Of a DNA stretch of 43,983 bases, positions 1-8,618 are shown in pieces. Source of the stretch: CAZMVY01 sp964653435 (GTDB taxonomy: Bacteria; Planctomycetota; Phycisphaerae; UBA1845; PWPN01); contig CAZZFA010000041.1 in assembly GCA_964653435.1 (NCBI GenBank), positions 1 to 43,983 on the forward strand. The letters are read 5' to 3'. Position 1 is the stretch's first letter. Each line of letters starts with the position of its first letter. The notes under the pieces were generated by a model. The model saw only the letters and a list, made by a program, of their open reading frames with translations. It did no database searches and was not told the origin of the DNA. The translations under genes were made by a program, and so were the position numbers.

Positions 1-133
1 TGGGGGGCGGCGGGGAAGCCGCCTCCGTGATGGGCCGCGAGCGTACCGGTTGCACGCTGACCTTCGGCTTTGCGCCGGCGTCGAGATCGACGGCTCGTTC
101 CCTGGGTTTCGAGGGGGGCGTCGGTTCAGCCAT
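1..133 (-). CDS. Partial CDS, Pro/Ala-rich N-terminus, unknown function
   Basis: A minus-strand frame opens with ATG at 131-133 and stays open to the window edge (44 codons, no stop). An AAGAGG ribosome-binding site lies 5 bases before the ATG, which is why I call it real. The visible residues begin MAEPTPPSKPRERAVDLDAG and are hydrophilic and rich in Pro, Ala and Arg, with no signal peptide or recognisable domain. It follows pilT on the same strand after 163 bp, so it may belong to the type IV pilus cluster; a proline-rich linker preceding a folded domain is possible. The function cannot be told from this fragment. Confidence 0.55.
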   Translation of the reverse strand, partial: MAEPTPPSKPRERAVDLDAGAKPKVSVQPVRSRPITEAASPPPP

Positions 134-296
134 AAATACCTCTTGCGAGACGCCGGGCAGAAGCGGATGCGTGAGAAACAGGGAAAGCCCGGGACGGCCC
201 GGCCGTGTGCCGCTCCTGCTTCCGTCTCGTTTTCTCAGTCTGCCACTGCATCACTCTGTTTCGCGTCCTTCGCGTCGGGGCGACGGGCGGTCCGCC

Positions 297-1460
297 TCAG
301 GCTTTCTGTTGCGGCGGCAGCTCGTCGTCCTTGTCCTTCTTCTTTCCGTCGCCGGACGGTCCGCCGGGGCCGCCTGCCCCCGGGGCCGTGCCGCGCTTGA
401 AGGCCTCGATCTTGTCCTGCATCTCGCCGGGGTGTCGGGCCTTGTCCATCGCCTCCTCCTCGGAGATCGTGTTGGACATGTAGAGGCTGAGCAGGTGCTC
501 ATCGAGCAGTTGCATGCCGTACTTCTTGCCCGTCTGGATGCTCGAGTCGATACGGAACGTCTTGTTTTCGCGGATCAGGTTGGCGATGGCGGGCGTGACG
601 ACCATGAACTCGTACGCGGCGACCATGCCGCTGGGGATCCGCGGGCAGAGGGCCTGGGAGAGCACGGCGATCAGCGTGGTGGAGAGCTGCACGCGGATCT
701 GCTCCTGCTGCTCGTGGGGGAAGGCGTCGATGATCCGGTTGACGGTTCCCTGGCAGCCGGTGGTGTGCAGGGTTCCGAAGACGAGGTGGCCCGTTTCGGC
801 GGCACGGATGGCGGATTCCATGGTTTCGAGATCGCGGAGCTCGCCGACGAGGATCACGTCGGGGTCCTGTCGCAACACGCGGCGGAGGGCCTCGGCGAAG
901 CTCGGGACGTCGCTGCCGACCTCGCGCTGGTTGACGATGGACTTCTTGTGCTGGTGGTAGTACTCGATGGGGTCCTCGACGGTCACGATGTGGCGGTCGA
1001 AGTTGTCGTTGATGTAGTTGATCATCGAGGCCAGCGTCGTGGTCTTGCCCGATCCCGTCGGGCCGGTGACGAGGTAGAGGCCGCGCGGCCGGCGGCAGAG
1101 GGCCTTCGTGATCTTCGGGAGGCCGATCTCCTCGAACGTGAAGAACTTGCTGGGGATCAGCCGGAGCACGAGCGCCAGGTTGCCGCGCTGGCGGAAGACG
1201 GAGACGCGGAAACGGCCGGCGTCTCCGAAGGCGAAGCCGAAGTCCGTTCCGCCCTCCTCCTGGATTTCCTGCTGGTTGCGGTCCGGGGTGATCGACTTCA
1301 TCAGGGCCACGGTGTCCTCGGGCTCGAGGACCTTCGTTTCCAGCGAGCGCAGGTGGCCGTGAAGACGCAGAACGGGCGGGCGTCCGACGGTCAGGTGAAT
1401 GTCGGAGGCGCCGCGCTTGATACACGTTTCCAGAAGCCGGTCAATATGAAGCGTTGACAT
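297..1460 (-). CDS. pilT: Type IV pilus retraction ATPase PilT
   Basis: This is a hexameric cytoplasmic ATPase expected to depolymerise type IV pili and power twitching motility. The 387 residues show the family layout: an N-terminal PAS-like segment with GASDIHLTVGRPP (residues 17-29), Walker A GPTGSGKT (133-140), the Asp box VTVEDPIEY (159-167), Walker B DVILVGELRD (201-210) and the His box GTLHT (229-233). The last 30 residues are a Gly/Pro/Lys-rich tail that most PilT proteins lack. It lies 210 bp after pilB on the same strand. No strong Shine-Dalgarno is seen before the ATG, but the protein begins where PilT homologues do. The PilU paralogue is the main alternative; the domain core fits PilT at least as well. 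Confidence 0.95.
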   Translation of the reverse strand: MSTLHIDRLLETCIKRGASDIHLTVGRPPVLRLHGHLRSLETKVLEPEDTVALMKSITPDRNQQEIQEEGGTDFGFAFGDAGRFRVSVFRQRGNLALVLRLIPSKFFTFEEIGLPKITKALCRRPRGLYLVTGPTGSGKTTTLASMINYINDNFDRHIVTVEDPIEYYHQHKKSIVNQREVGSDVPSFAEALRRVLRQDPDVILVGELRDLETMESAIRAAETGHLVFGTLHTTGCQGTVNRIIDAFPHEQQEQIRVQLSTTLIAVLSQALCPRIPSGMVAAYEFMVVTPAIANLIRENKTFRIDSSIQTGKKYGMQLLDEHLLSLYMSNTISEEEAMDKARHPGEMQDKIEAFKRGTAPGAGGPGGPSGDGKKKDKDDELPPQQKA

Positions 1461-1670
1461 TGCAGTGCGTGATTCCGTTGATCCGTTGGTCCATCGCCGG
1501 TTTACCCGGGGGCCCCGTTACTGCGTCTCGCGGCTCAGCCCGCCCGCAGGGCCGGCAGCCGGGGCGGTTTACCGCGGCCCCCGTTTCGCCGAAGGTTCGC
1601 CGCAGAGTCCCGCCGTCGCGGCGGCCGCTGTCGAGCGGCGGTTTTCGCAGGCTGTACTCGGGCAATCGCA

Positions 1671-3386
1671 TCACTCTTCGACCGCCACCAGCCCTTCCGC
1701 CTGGGCGTGGCGGGCGACCTCTTCCATCGTGGTGACCCCTTTGAGAATCTTCCTCTTGCCGTCCTCCAGCAGGGTGCGCATCCCCGAGGCGCGGGCGACC
1801 TTGCGGATCTGGGCGGTCGGGGCCCGGTTGAAGGCCAGTTCGCGAAGCTCGTTGTTCATCGTCATCATCTCGAAGATCCCGTAGCGCCCGCGGTAACCGG
1901 TATTCGCGCACCGGGGGCAGCCGGCGCCCTTGTAGAGCGTCTTGCCCTCGAGCTCCTTCGGTGTGATGCCGAGCAGCCGCATGAGGTATTTATCCGGTTC
2001 CGGGTCGGGCTGCTTGCATTCGGGGCAGATCAGCCGGATGAGCCGTTGCGCCATGACGGCCTGGATCGAGCTGGCCACGAGGAACGGCTTGATGCCCATG
2101 TCGATCAGACGGGTGATCGCGCTGGGCGCATCGTTCGTGTGCAGCGTGCTGAAGACCAGGTGGCCGGTAAGGGCCGCCTGGATGGCCACCTCGCCCACCT
2201 CCAGGTCGCGGATCTCGCCGACGAGGATGATGTTCGGGGCCTGGCGCAGCATGGACCGGAGGATCTTGGCGAACGTCAGCCCGATGTCCTCGCGGACCTG
2301 GCACTGGTTCATGCCGGTGAAGTGGTACTCGACCGGGTCCTCGGCCGTGATGATCTTCTTGTCCGGGCGGTTGAGCTCCTGCAAGGCGGCGTAGAGCGTC
2401 GTGGTCTTGCCGGAGCCGGTAGGCCCGGTGACGAGGAAGATGCCGTTCGGCCGCCGGATGATCTTCATGAACCGCTGGTAGTCGTCGTCCTCGAAGCCGA
2501 GCGCCTGGATACCGATCCGCACGGAGTCGGGCCGCAGGATACGCAGCACGATGCTCTCGCCGTGGTAGCTTGGCAGCGAACTCACGCGGAAGTCGATCTG
2601 CTTGTCGCCGATCGTCATCTTGATGCGGCCGTCCTGCGGGAGGCGTTTTTCGGCGATGTCGATTCCGGCCATGAGCTTCAATCGCGTCGTCACCGCGTTC
2701 TTCATGGAGGCGGGGATCTTGTCCCGTTCGAGACAGACGCCGTCGATGCGGTAGCGGACGCGCACGCGGTCGGCCATCGGCTCGATGTGGATATCGCTCG
2801 CGCGGGAGCGGACCGCTTCGGCGATGATCATGTTGATCAGGCGGATAATGGGCGCATCGGCGCCGCCCTCGGCGGCTTCGGCGGCGGCCAGCTCGTCGTC
2901 CTCGGGGGCGTCCTGGTCGATGCTGGCCATCGTCTCTTCGATGTTGCTCTTGACGCCGCCGAGGAACGTATCGATGAATTTCTTGATCTTGCTCTTGGGG
3001 GCCAGAGCGGCGTCGATCTCGGTGTTGAGCCGGAAGCGGAGCACGTCGAGAAGATCGAGATCGAGCGGGTCGCTGACGATGACCTTGAGCCGGCCGTTTT
3101 CCTGGCCCCGTGGCAGGACCTTGTAGTCCTTGATGATCTTCTCCGGGATGAGCTTGATGTTCGCCGGGACGGCGGCGTCCTTCTCCAGATCGACGTACTC
3201 CATGTCGAACTGGGTGGCAAGCGCCTTGGTCACGTCCTCCTCGCTGCACAGTTCGAGCTCGACGAGGGCCTCCCCGATCCGCTTGCCGTTGGCCTCGGCG
3301 TACTTCAGGGCCTCCGCCAGATTCTTTTCCGACAGGAGGTTCCAGCTTACCAGGATCTCGCCCAGCTTCTTTTTGCGGTGGGCCAT
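1671..3386 (-). CDS. pilB: Type IV pilus assembly / type II secretion ATPase PilB (GspE family)
   Basis: This cytoplasmic ATPase drives pilus or pseudopilus extension. The 571 residues contain a GspE N-terminal domain (about 5-140), Walker A GPTGSGKT (321-328), the Asp box TAEDPVEYHF (347-356), Walker B NIILVGEIRD (385-394), the His box STLHTND (413-419) and a tetracysteine zinc site (CPEC 454-457, CPRC 490-493), typical of PilB/GspE and absent from PilT. The ATG at 3384-3386 is chosen because GGAAGG sits just before it and the protein then starts with the usual MAHRKKKLGEILV. The frame continues upstream but has no homologous sequence there. pilT follows. PilB and GspE cannot be separated from sequence alone; the neighbouring pilT favours pili. 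Confidence 0.93.
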   Translation of the reverse strand: MAHRKKKLGEILVSWNLLSEKNLAEALKYAEANGKRIGEALVELELCSEEDVTKALATQFDMEYVDLEKDAAVPANIKLIPEKIIKDYKVLPRGQENGRLKVIVSDPLDLDLLDVLRFRLNTEIDAALAPKSKIKKFIDTFLGGVKSNIEETMASIDQDAPEDDELAAAEAAEGGADAPIIRLINMIIAEAVRSRASDIHIEPMADRVRVRYRIDGVCLERDKIPASMKNAVTTRLKLMAGIDIAEKRLPQDGRIKMTIGDKQIDFRVSSLPSYHGESIVLRILRPDSVRIGIQALGFEDDDYQRFMKIIRRPNGIFLVTGPTGSGKTTTLYAALQELNRPDKKIITAEDPVEYHFTGMNQCQVREDIGLTFAKILRSMLRQAPNIILVGEIRDLEVGEVAIQAALTGHLVFSTLHTNDAPSAITRLIDMGIKPFLVASSIQAVMAQRLIRLICPECKQPDPEPDKYLMRLLGITPKELEGKTLYKGAGCPRCANTGYRGRYGIFEMMTMNNELRELAFNRAPTAQIRKVARASGMRTLLEDGKRKILKGVTTMEEVARHAQAEGLVAVEE

Positions 3387-3578
3387 AGCACCTTCCAGCT
3401 TGCCCGTTCGGGTGAGAAAGTCACCGGCTTGCCGGCTCCGGTATGAAGCGCTCAGGGCTCCTCCACAGGGCCTTGCGGCCCCGGGGTCCCCGGCTTCCAG
3501 TACCCTGCCGGTGCCCCGCCGAGCCTCGCGCGCGAAGCACCGGCCGCCCGTCCCGCCGACCGGACGGGCAACCACACT

Positions 3579-3607
3579 ATCTTATTGCCATGCTCCCTGC
3601 GCATCAA
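3579..3607 (-). promoter_or_regulatory. Candidate sigma-70-type promoter for pilB
   Basis: On the minus strand TTGATG (3602-3607) and TAAGAT (3579-3584) are separated by exactly 17 bp, each matching 4 of 6 consensus positions. The start site would be near 3572, giving a leader of about 185 nt before pilB. The rest of the 428-bp gap 3387-3814 holds no gene that I can support. Confidence 0.4.
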
Positions 3608-3814
3608 GTGTCGTGCCGCCACGGTTTGCGCCGGGACTCTGTCTTGCGGCCGCCGGGGCGGGCGAGGCAAACCGGCTGCGGGCGTAGCGTGGCAGAGCCC
3701 CGGATGCCGATGGAGGCAATCAGGTTCGCCCCGGCCGTATGCGCCGGCCGTGCGGCGCGGAGCAACGAGCCGCCAGGGCGGTATGGACCCGGCGACGGGC
3801 GGGCGACGACGTCG

Positions 3815-4252
3815 TTACTCTGTGGCGATGGCGTCAAACGGCCCCTTGTGGAGGGGAAACATGCGGGCGACTTCCGGCGGGATTCGGGTAGGACGGCCGC
3901 GGGCCGTGTCGATGTAGGCCCAATCCGTGGCGGCGCGGGCGAGGACTTCGCGGGTCCGGGCGTCGAGGAACTGGTAGCAACGGCGGCTGCCGGCGCCGCG
4001 GAAGTTGACGACCCAGGTCTGCACCTCCACCGTCGTGCCGCGCAAGGCGGGCCGAAGGTATTCGATCACATGGCGGCGGACCACGAAGGCCTGGCCCATC
4101 TCGCGATACCGCTCGGGTGTCAGGCCCACCGCCGACGAGTGCGCGACCGCGGCCTCCTGCATCCATTGCACGTAGAGGACGTTGTTGGCGTGGCCCTGGG
4201 CGTCGGTCTGCTCGACCGTGCGCTGAAGGATGTAGAGCGCGGGCGACTCCAT
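3815..4252 (-). CDS. Acyl-CoA thioesterase, 4HBT hotdog family (YbgC/FadM-like)
   Basis: The protein is predicted to hydrolyse acyl-CoA or similar thioesters in the cytoplasm. Its 145 residues carry the hotdog-fold signature DAQGHANNVLYVQW (17-30), with Asp17 as the expected catalytic residue, followed by the long helix and the sheet region RRHVIEYLRPALRGTTVEVQ. Length matches single-domain 4HBT enzymes. The ATG at 4250-4252 is chosen because the family begins about 15 residues before the catalytic Asp; longer in-frame starts add unrelated sequence. No Shine-Dalgarno precedes it, but a promoter lies just upstream. It is followed by pilB after 428 bp and preceded by the stress-protein gene. 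The substrate is unknown. Confidence 0.85.
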   Translation of the reverse strand: MESPALYILQRTVEQTDAQGHANNVLYVQWMQEAAVAHSSAVGLTPERYREMGQAFVVRRHVIEYLRPALRGTTVEVQTWVVNFRGAGSRRCYQFLDARTREVLARAATDWAYIDTARGRPTRIPPEVARMFPLHKGPFDAIATE

Positions 4253-4262
4253 GCGTGGCCCG

Positions 4263-4291
4263 TTGATACCGCACGCAGGCCGGGGTGTCCA
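4263..4291 (-). promoter_or_regulatory. Promoter placed for a (nearly) leaderless thioesterase mRNA
   Basis: Minus-strand TGGACA (4286-4291, 5 of 6 to TTGACA) and TATCAA (4263-4268) are 17 bp apart. Only 10 nt separate the -10 element from the ATG at 4252, so transcription would begin about 2-4 nt before the start codon. The gene lacks a Shine-Dalgarno sequence, which fits leaderless translation. Confidence 0.45.
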
Positions 4292-4411
4292 GCGGCGGCT
4301 CGGGTTCAGACGTACCCGGGGCAGACGGGCCTGCGAACCCCAAGCGGCAGGTCGCTGCGGTCTCAGAGGAACCGCACTCCACACTGCTGCGGATGGAACC
4401 TGCCCCGGGGG

Positions 4412-4849
4412 TCAGGCTGGGGCGTCCTTCGGTGCCCGCACGAGCAGCACGGGGATGTTCGTGCGATGGCGGATGCTGTCGGCCACGCTGCCCAGAACGA
4501 TGTCGGCCAGAAAGCGGTGGCCGTGCGTGGACATGGCGATGAGATCGCACCCCTCGCGCTCCGCGAAGGCGAGGACTTCGTCCGCGGGCTCGCCGCAGGC
4601 CAGGACGGTCGAGACCTCGAAGCCCTCGGCCGCCAGTTCCGACCGCCGCCGCTCCAGGTACGCGCGGTCCTTGTGCATCTCCTCGGAGTCCTCGAGGTTC
4701 AGCGACTTCTGACTTCGTGCCACATAGCCCTCCGCTACGTGGATCACAGTGATCCGCGCCCCGGTCATTCGCGCGAGCTCGCGAATGTGACGGAGGATGA
4801 CCTCGTCAACCGGGGAGTTCTCCAGCGGGATGAGGATGTGCTTGTACAT
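4412..4849 (-). CDS. Universal stress protein, UspA family
   Basis: This is a 145-residue single-domain Usp. It begins MYKHILIPLENSP with the usual first strand and Asp/Glu turn, and ends with the nucleotide-binding loop region STHGHRFLADIVLGS followed by VADSIRHRTNIPVLLVR, the standard C-terminal strand. The motif is close to G-2X-G-9X-G(S/T) of ATP-binding Usps but the first glycine spacing is imperfect, so ATP binding is likely rather than certain. It starts 18 bp after the NRAMP transporter stop on the same strand, so the two are probably co-transcribed and the protein may respond to metal or envelope stress. That link is inference. Confidence 0.92.
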   Translation of the reverse strand: MYKHILIPLENSPVDEVILRHIRELARMTGARITVIHVAEGYVARSQKSLNLEDSEEMHKDRAYLERRRSELAAEGFEVSTVLACGEPADEVLAFAEREGCDLIAMSTHGHRFLADIVLGSVADSIRHRTNIPVLLVRAPKDAPA

Positions 4850-4867
4850 GGTTTGTTCCGGCGCTTC

Positions 4868-6295
4868 TCAGCCTCCGAGCCCTTCGATGACTACCTGTAC
4901 GAGCAGGTACGCGTTCAACCCGGCAATAAGAATCGTAGCGATCCAGGCTCCGACCTTGAGCGGAGCCGAGTTTACAAACCGTCCCATCTTGTTCCTGTCG
5001 CTGGTGAACAGGACCAGCGGCACCAGTGCAAAGCTGAGCTGCAGGGACAGGATCACCTGGCTGAGGACCAGCAGCGAACCGACGCCCCGCTCGCCGTAGA
5101 TGGCCGCGACGATGACCGCCGGGACGATCGCCAGGAGACGTGTGATGAGGCGGCGGACCCACGGCCGCAACCGGATGTCGAGGAAGCCTTCCATGACGAT
5201 CTGGCCGGCCAGCGTGCCGGTGAGCGTCGAGTTCTGGCCGGAGGCCAGCAGCGAGAGGGCGAACAGGGTGCTGGCCAGGGCGGTGCCGAGGACGGGGCTC
5301 AGGAGCTTATAGGCGTCGGAGATGTCGGCGACGTTTTCGTAGGGGGTGCCGTGGAAGGCCGCCGCACTGACGACCAGGATCGCGCCGTTCACGAAGAACG
5401 CTCCGATGAGGGCCATCGTGGAGTCTACGCCGGCGTAACGGATCGCCTGCATCCGGCCGTCGTCCGTACGTTCGAACGCCCGCGTCTGCACGATACTGGA
5501 GTGCAGGTACAGGTTGTGGGGCATGACGGTGGCGCCCAGGATGCCGATGGCGATGTAGAGCATCGAGGGGTTGGTCACGATCTCGGGCGCGGGGACCATG
5601 CCGGCGAGCACGGCGAGGGGGTCCGGCCGGGAGAGGTAGAGTTCGTAGGCGAAGCACGCGCCGATGAGGAAGATCAGCGCGGCGACGACGGCTTCGAGCG
5701 TGCGGAAGCCCTTCGATTGCAGGACGAGGATGACAAGGACGTCCATCGCCGTGATCAGCACGCCTACAACGACGGGGATGCCGAGAAGGAGGTTCAAGCC
5801 GATGGCCGAACCGATGACCTCGGCGAGGTCGCAGGCGGAGATGGCGATCTCGCAGAGCGCCCACAGGACGATTGTGACACGGCGTGAGTAGTGGTCGCGG
5901 CACGCCTGGGCAAGATCGCGGCCGGTGGCGATTCCGAGTTTGAGGGCCAGGTGCTGGAAGAGGATGGCGAGGAAGTTTGCGATCAGGATCACCGACAGCA
6001 GCGTGTAGCCGAACCGGGCACCGCCGGCGAGGTCGGTGGCCCAGTTTCCGGGGTCCATGTAGCCGACGGCGACCAGGAGCCCGGGGCCGACGAATGCCCG
6101 CAACGTGCGCCAGAAGCCGCCCGCATGCGGCACGCGGACGGTGGCGTAGGCTTCGGGCAGCGATGGCTGGGCAAGCTCGCGCCGCCAGCCGGGGTGCGCG
6201 GGGCCGGAGGCGACCTCCGATGCAGGGGTGGCGGCGATACCGTCCCCGGCGGGGGCGAGGTTCTGTTGCCCGGTCGGGTCGTCGGGTTTCTGCAT
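4868..6295 (-). CDS. mntH: NRAMP-family divalent metal (Mn2+/Fe2+) transporter, MntH-like
   Basis: This inner-membrane, proton-coupled metal importer has 475 residues. After a hydrophilic N-terminus of about 60 residues come some 11 hydrophobic segments. The two metal-site motifs of the family are present: DPGN in TM1 (81-84) and MPHN in TM6 (258-261, followed by LYLHSS). I choose the ATG at 6293-6295 because GGAG lies 6 bases before it; the frame extends further upstream without family similarity. uspA follows after 18 bp. Manganese is the commonest substrate for bacterial members, but iron or other divalent ions are possible. I saw no MntR box or Mn riboswitch upstream. Confidence 0.92.
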   Translation of the reverse strand: MQKPDDPTGQQNLAPAGDGIAATPASEVASGPAHPGWRRELAQPSLPEAYATVRVPHAGGFWRTLRAFVGPGLLVAVGYMDPGNWATDLAGGARFGYTLLSVILIANFLAILFQHLALKLGIATGRDLAQACRDHYSRRVTIVLWALCEIAISACDLAEVIGSAIGLNLLLGIPVVVGVLITAMDVLVILVLQSKGFRTLEAVVAALIFLIGACFAYELYLSRPDPLAVLAGMVPAPEIVTNPSMLYIAIGILGATVMPHNLYLHSSIVQTRAFERTDDGRMQAIRYAGVDSTMALIGAFFVNGAILVVSAAAFHGTPYENVADISDAYKLLSPVLGTALASTLFALSLLASGQNSTLTGTLAGQIVMEGFLDIRLRPWVRRLITRLLAIVPAVIVAAIYGERGVGSLLVLSQVILSLQLSFALVPLVLFTSDRNKMGRFVNSAPLKVGAWIATILIAGLNAYLLVQVVIEGLGG

Positions 6296-6425
6296 TCGGC
6301 ACTCCGCGCGGGGGACGATTTCCCACCCGCCCATCGCTAGTATATGCACTTTGTCGGATGGAGCGAGTCGTGTATGCATGTCCGCCGGCGAACGGCACGC
6401 CGGCCGTCGCGCGCGGGGGTTTGCA

Positions 6426-6470
6426 CGCGAAGGGTTCGCGGCCCGCTCGCCGAGGGGCAGGCGAGCGGCC
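6426..6470 (-). terminator. Tandem hairpins downstream of hemB (no U-tract)
   Basis: Two inverted repeats follow the hemB stop codon. One has an 11-bp stem with a single bulge, arms 6440-6451 and 6460-6470 around an 8-nt loop. The other is CGCGAA-GGG-TTCGCG at 6426-6440. There is no T-run after them, so they may be Rho-assisted, protect the mRNA 3' end, or be incidental in GC-rich DNA. Confidence 0.35.
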
Positions 6471-6487
6471 AGCGCGGCGTCGGTCCT

Positions 6488-7477
6488 TCAGCGTCCCTGC
6501 AGCCAGCCGGCCACGTCCCTGGCGTAGTACGTGAGGATCATATCGGCGCCGGCCCGCTTGATCGCCAGCATTGTCTCGAGGACGCAGGCCTTTTCGTCGA
6601 GCCAGCCGTTGGCGGCGGCGGCCTTGATCATGGCGTATTCACCGCTGACATGATACGCGGCGGTGGGCAGGCCGAACCGTTCCTTCACGCGGTAGAGGAT
6701 ATCGAGGTAGTTCACGGCGGGCTTGACCATGACCATGTCGGCGCCTTCCTCGATGTCGAGGGCCACTTCCCGCAGGGCCTCGTTCGGGTTGCCGGGGTCC
6801 ATCTGGTAGCTCTTGCGGTCGCCGAATCGGGGGGGGGACTCGGCCGCATCGCGGAACGGCCCGTAGTAGGCGCTGGCGAACTTGGCCGCATACGAGAGGA
6901 TCGGCGTGTGCGACAGCCCCTCCGCATCGAGGGCGTTGCGGATCGCGGCCACGCGGCCGTCCATCATGTCCGACGGGGCGACGATGTCGGCACCGGCACG
7001 GGCGTGCGAGACGGCCTCCTTGGCGAGGTTGACGAGGGTCGCGTCGTTGTCCACGTCCTTGCGCCCGCCGCGCTCGGTGATCACGCCGCAGTGGCCGTGG
7101 CTGGTGTATTCACACAGGCACACGTCCGTGATGACCAGCAGATTGGGGCACGCCGACTTGATGGCGCGGACGGCCTGCTGGACGACGCCGTCGTTTCGCC
7201 ATGCTTCGGTGCCGAGTTCGTCCTTGTGGGCCGGGATGCCGAACAACAGGACCGCCGGAATGCCCAGGGCCTCGAGCTGTCGGCACTCCTCCGTCGCGAC
7301 GTCCACGGACATCTGGTATTGCCCGGGCATGGAAGCGATCGGCGTCTTTATCTCCCGGCCGGGCCGCACGAAGAGCGGCGCAATCAGGTCGTCCACGGAG
7401 AGAGCCGTCTCGCGGACAAGTCGTCGGATCGTCGGGTTGGATCGGAGTCTGCGAAAGCGTGTTTGTGGGAAGCTCAT
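6488..7477 (-). CDS. hemB: Delta-aminolevulinic acid dehydratase (porphobilinogen synthase)
   Basis: The enzyme condenses two 5-aminolevulinate molecules to porphobilinogen in cytoplasmic haem and tetrapyrrole synthesis. The 329 residues match the usual length. Visible active-site features are Lys199 in SYAAKFASAYYGPFRD and the Schiff-base Lys252 in MVMVKPAVNYLDI. The metal loop DVCLCEYTSHGHCG has Cys120, Cys122 and Cys130, which marks a zinc-type rather than a magnesium-only enzyme. I chose the ATG at 7475-7477 because homologues start with a short Arg-rich segment like MSFPQTRFRRLR; a TTG at 7549 is in frame but adds unrelated residues. The Shine-Dalgarno is weak. No other haem gene lies nearby. 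Confidence 0.97.
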   Translation of the reverse strand: MSFPQTRFRRLRSNPTIRRLVRETALSVDDLIAPLFVRPGREIKTPIASMPGQYQMSVDVATEECRQLEALGIPAVLLFGIPAHKDELGTEAWRNDGVVQQAVRAIKSACPNLLVITDVCLCEYTSHGHCGVITERGGRKDVDNDATLVNLAKEAVSHARAGADIVAPSDMMDGRVAAIRNALDAEGLSHTPILSYAAKFASAYYGPFRDAAESPPRFGDRKSYQMDPGNPNEALREVALDIEEGADMVMVKPAVNYLDILYRVKERFGLPTAAYHVSGEYAMIKAAAANGWLDEKACVLETMLAIKRAGADMILTYYARDVAGWLQGR

Positions 7478-7558
7478 CGTAGTGCCAAGTGTTGTGCCCG
7501 CCGGCGGGTCTGCCTGATCGCCGCGGGGCGAATGTAAAGGTATCCTCAAACAAGTATA

Positions 7559-7822
7559 CTATCGGCCGAGGCCGCGCCACGTCATCAATATCACTACGAC
7601 GAGCAATGCGACGAGGATCGGCCAGAACCAGGACCGGCTGCGGGTTTCAGCCGTGCCGGCAGGGGTGATCCATTCTCCGCAGTAGGGGCATTTTTCGGCG
7701 TCCTCGTAGATGCTGCGGCCGCAGGCGGGGCAGGGGTACTCGTCGGACTCGGGTTCGGCGGAATCGTCGTCGAAGTCCTCGTTCGCGGACCACTCATCAT
7801 CGTCGGTGGGGCGGTGGGGCAT
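7559..7822 (-). CDS. Small zinc-ribbon protein with C-terminal membrane anchor
   Basis: A hypothetical protein of 87 residues. It has a highly acidic N-terminus (1-29), then a double-CxxC zinc ribbon (CPAC at 31-34, CPYC at 45-48), a short linker and one hydrophobic membrane segment (about 65-82) ending in WRGLGR. The predicted topology is a single-pass tail anchor with the ribbon in the cytoplasm. I prefer the ATG at 7820-7822; a GTG at 7882 is in frame but lies almost on the previous stop. It sits between the isochorismatase-like gene and hemB on the same strand. A protein of the same design is encoded at 30869-31129. Function unknown. Confidence 0.75.
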   Translation of the reverse strand: MPHRPTDDDEWSANEDFDDDSAEPESDEYPCPACGRSIYEDAEKCPYCGEWITPAGTAETRSRSWFWPILVALLVVVILMTWRGLGR

Positions 7823-7885
7823 GGATCCTGCCGGGACCTCCGGAGAGACTGCGGTGCGGCCTCGGGAGAGGCCGCAGTCCACATC

Positions 7886-8458
7886 TTACTTCACGATCTT
7901 GAGCACCTTGATGAACTCCGGGGTGCCGGCGCGATGGAGCAGCTCGAACAGAGCGGACTCGGTGGTCGTGATGACCGCGCCGGCGTGGCGCATCCGTTCG
8001 ATCGCCATTTCCCGGTCGATCTCGTGACGCGAGCCTACGGCATCCGCGCAGACGAACGGGATATACCCGAGCGCGAGCAGGTCGAGCACGGTCTGCATGA
8101 CGCAGACATGCGACTCGATTCCCACGACGATGATCCGCGACCGCCCGATCTGCGAGAGTGCGGAGACGATCTCGTCCGTCGCGCAGCAACTGAATGTCAT
8201 CTTCTCGATCGCGCGGAAGGTTCCCGGTTCAAAGGCCTCCTGAATGGCCGGGACGGTCGGGCCGATCCCCTTGGGGTACTGTTCCGTGACGAGGATCGGC
8301 ACCTTGAGGACGCTCGCGCCGCGGATCATCCGGACGGCGGCCGCCGCGACCGCTTCCTGGTTGGCGATATGCGGCAGCAGGCGCTTCTGGATGTCCACGA
8401 CGAGCAGGGCCGCATCCTCGGCTCGCAGGCGTGATGCGTTTTCCTTGAGCATGAGCAT
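7886..8458 (-). CDS. Isochorismatase-family cysteine hydrolase
   Basis: This is a cytoplasmic alpha/beta hydrolase of about 190 residues. The family triad is visible: Asp22 in ALLVVDIQKRLL, Lys86 in AIEKMTFS and the nucleophile Cys119 in VVGIESHVCVMQT, with the usual cis-peptide region just before it. Relatives include YcaC-type proteins, nicotinamidases and N-carbamoyl amidases; the lack of the nicotinamidase zinc-site histidines argues against nicotinamidase. The start is uncertain: ATG at 8456-8458 or 8450-8452 both fit and neither has a Shine-Dalgarno. It is divergent from the SDR gene and 63 bp upstream of the zinc-ribbon gene. The substrate cannot be told. Confidence 0.85.
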   Translation of the reverse strand: MLMLKENASRLRAEDAALLVVDIQKRLLPHIANQEAVAAAAVRMIRGASVLKVPILVTEQYPKGIGPTVPAIQEAFEPGTFRAIEKMTFSCCATDEIVSALSQIGRSRIIVVGIESHVCVMQTVLDLLALGYIPFVCADAVGSRHEIDREMAIERMRHAGAVITTTESALFELLHRAGTPEFIKVLKIVK

Positions 8459-8618
8459 GGGTCCGTCGTCGGGGTACGCCGTTGTCCGTGGCCGTCGGCG
8501 CGTCGGCCGGACGTCGTGCATGGTCCGTGCTGCGGGCACAACCGTGGTGCAGCCGCCGGGCCGGCGCCGTTTCGGCTTTCCAATTCTCCCTTCTATGGTA
8601 CGATACGCGCCGGGTCAA

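Noticed and set aside
224..229. GSFSGA in the response regulator as a broken sigma-54 contact loop (residues 224-229 of the protein)
   Set aside because: The key Phe and both Gly are kept and the changes are conservative; an exact sigma-54 promoter lies next to the gene.
3595..3625. A possible sigma-54 site upstream of pilB (CGGCACG-N4-TTGAT)
   Set aside because: The invariant -12 GC reads GA and the first base of the -24 is wrong; an overlapping 17-bp-spaced sigma-70-type promoter explains the region better.
3443..5887. An 814-codon plus-strand open frame over the thioesterase, Usp and NRAMP genes
   Set aside because: It is antisense to three genes with clear family motifs, is composed of His/Asp/Arg/Gly-rich sequence without domains, and is typical of shadow frames in GC-rich DNA.
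7478..7549. TTG at 7549 as the hemB start
   Set aside because: The added 24 residues do not resemble HemB, and the ATG at 7477 gives the normal length.
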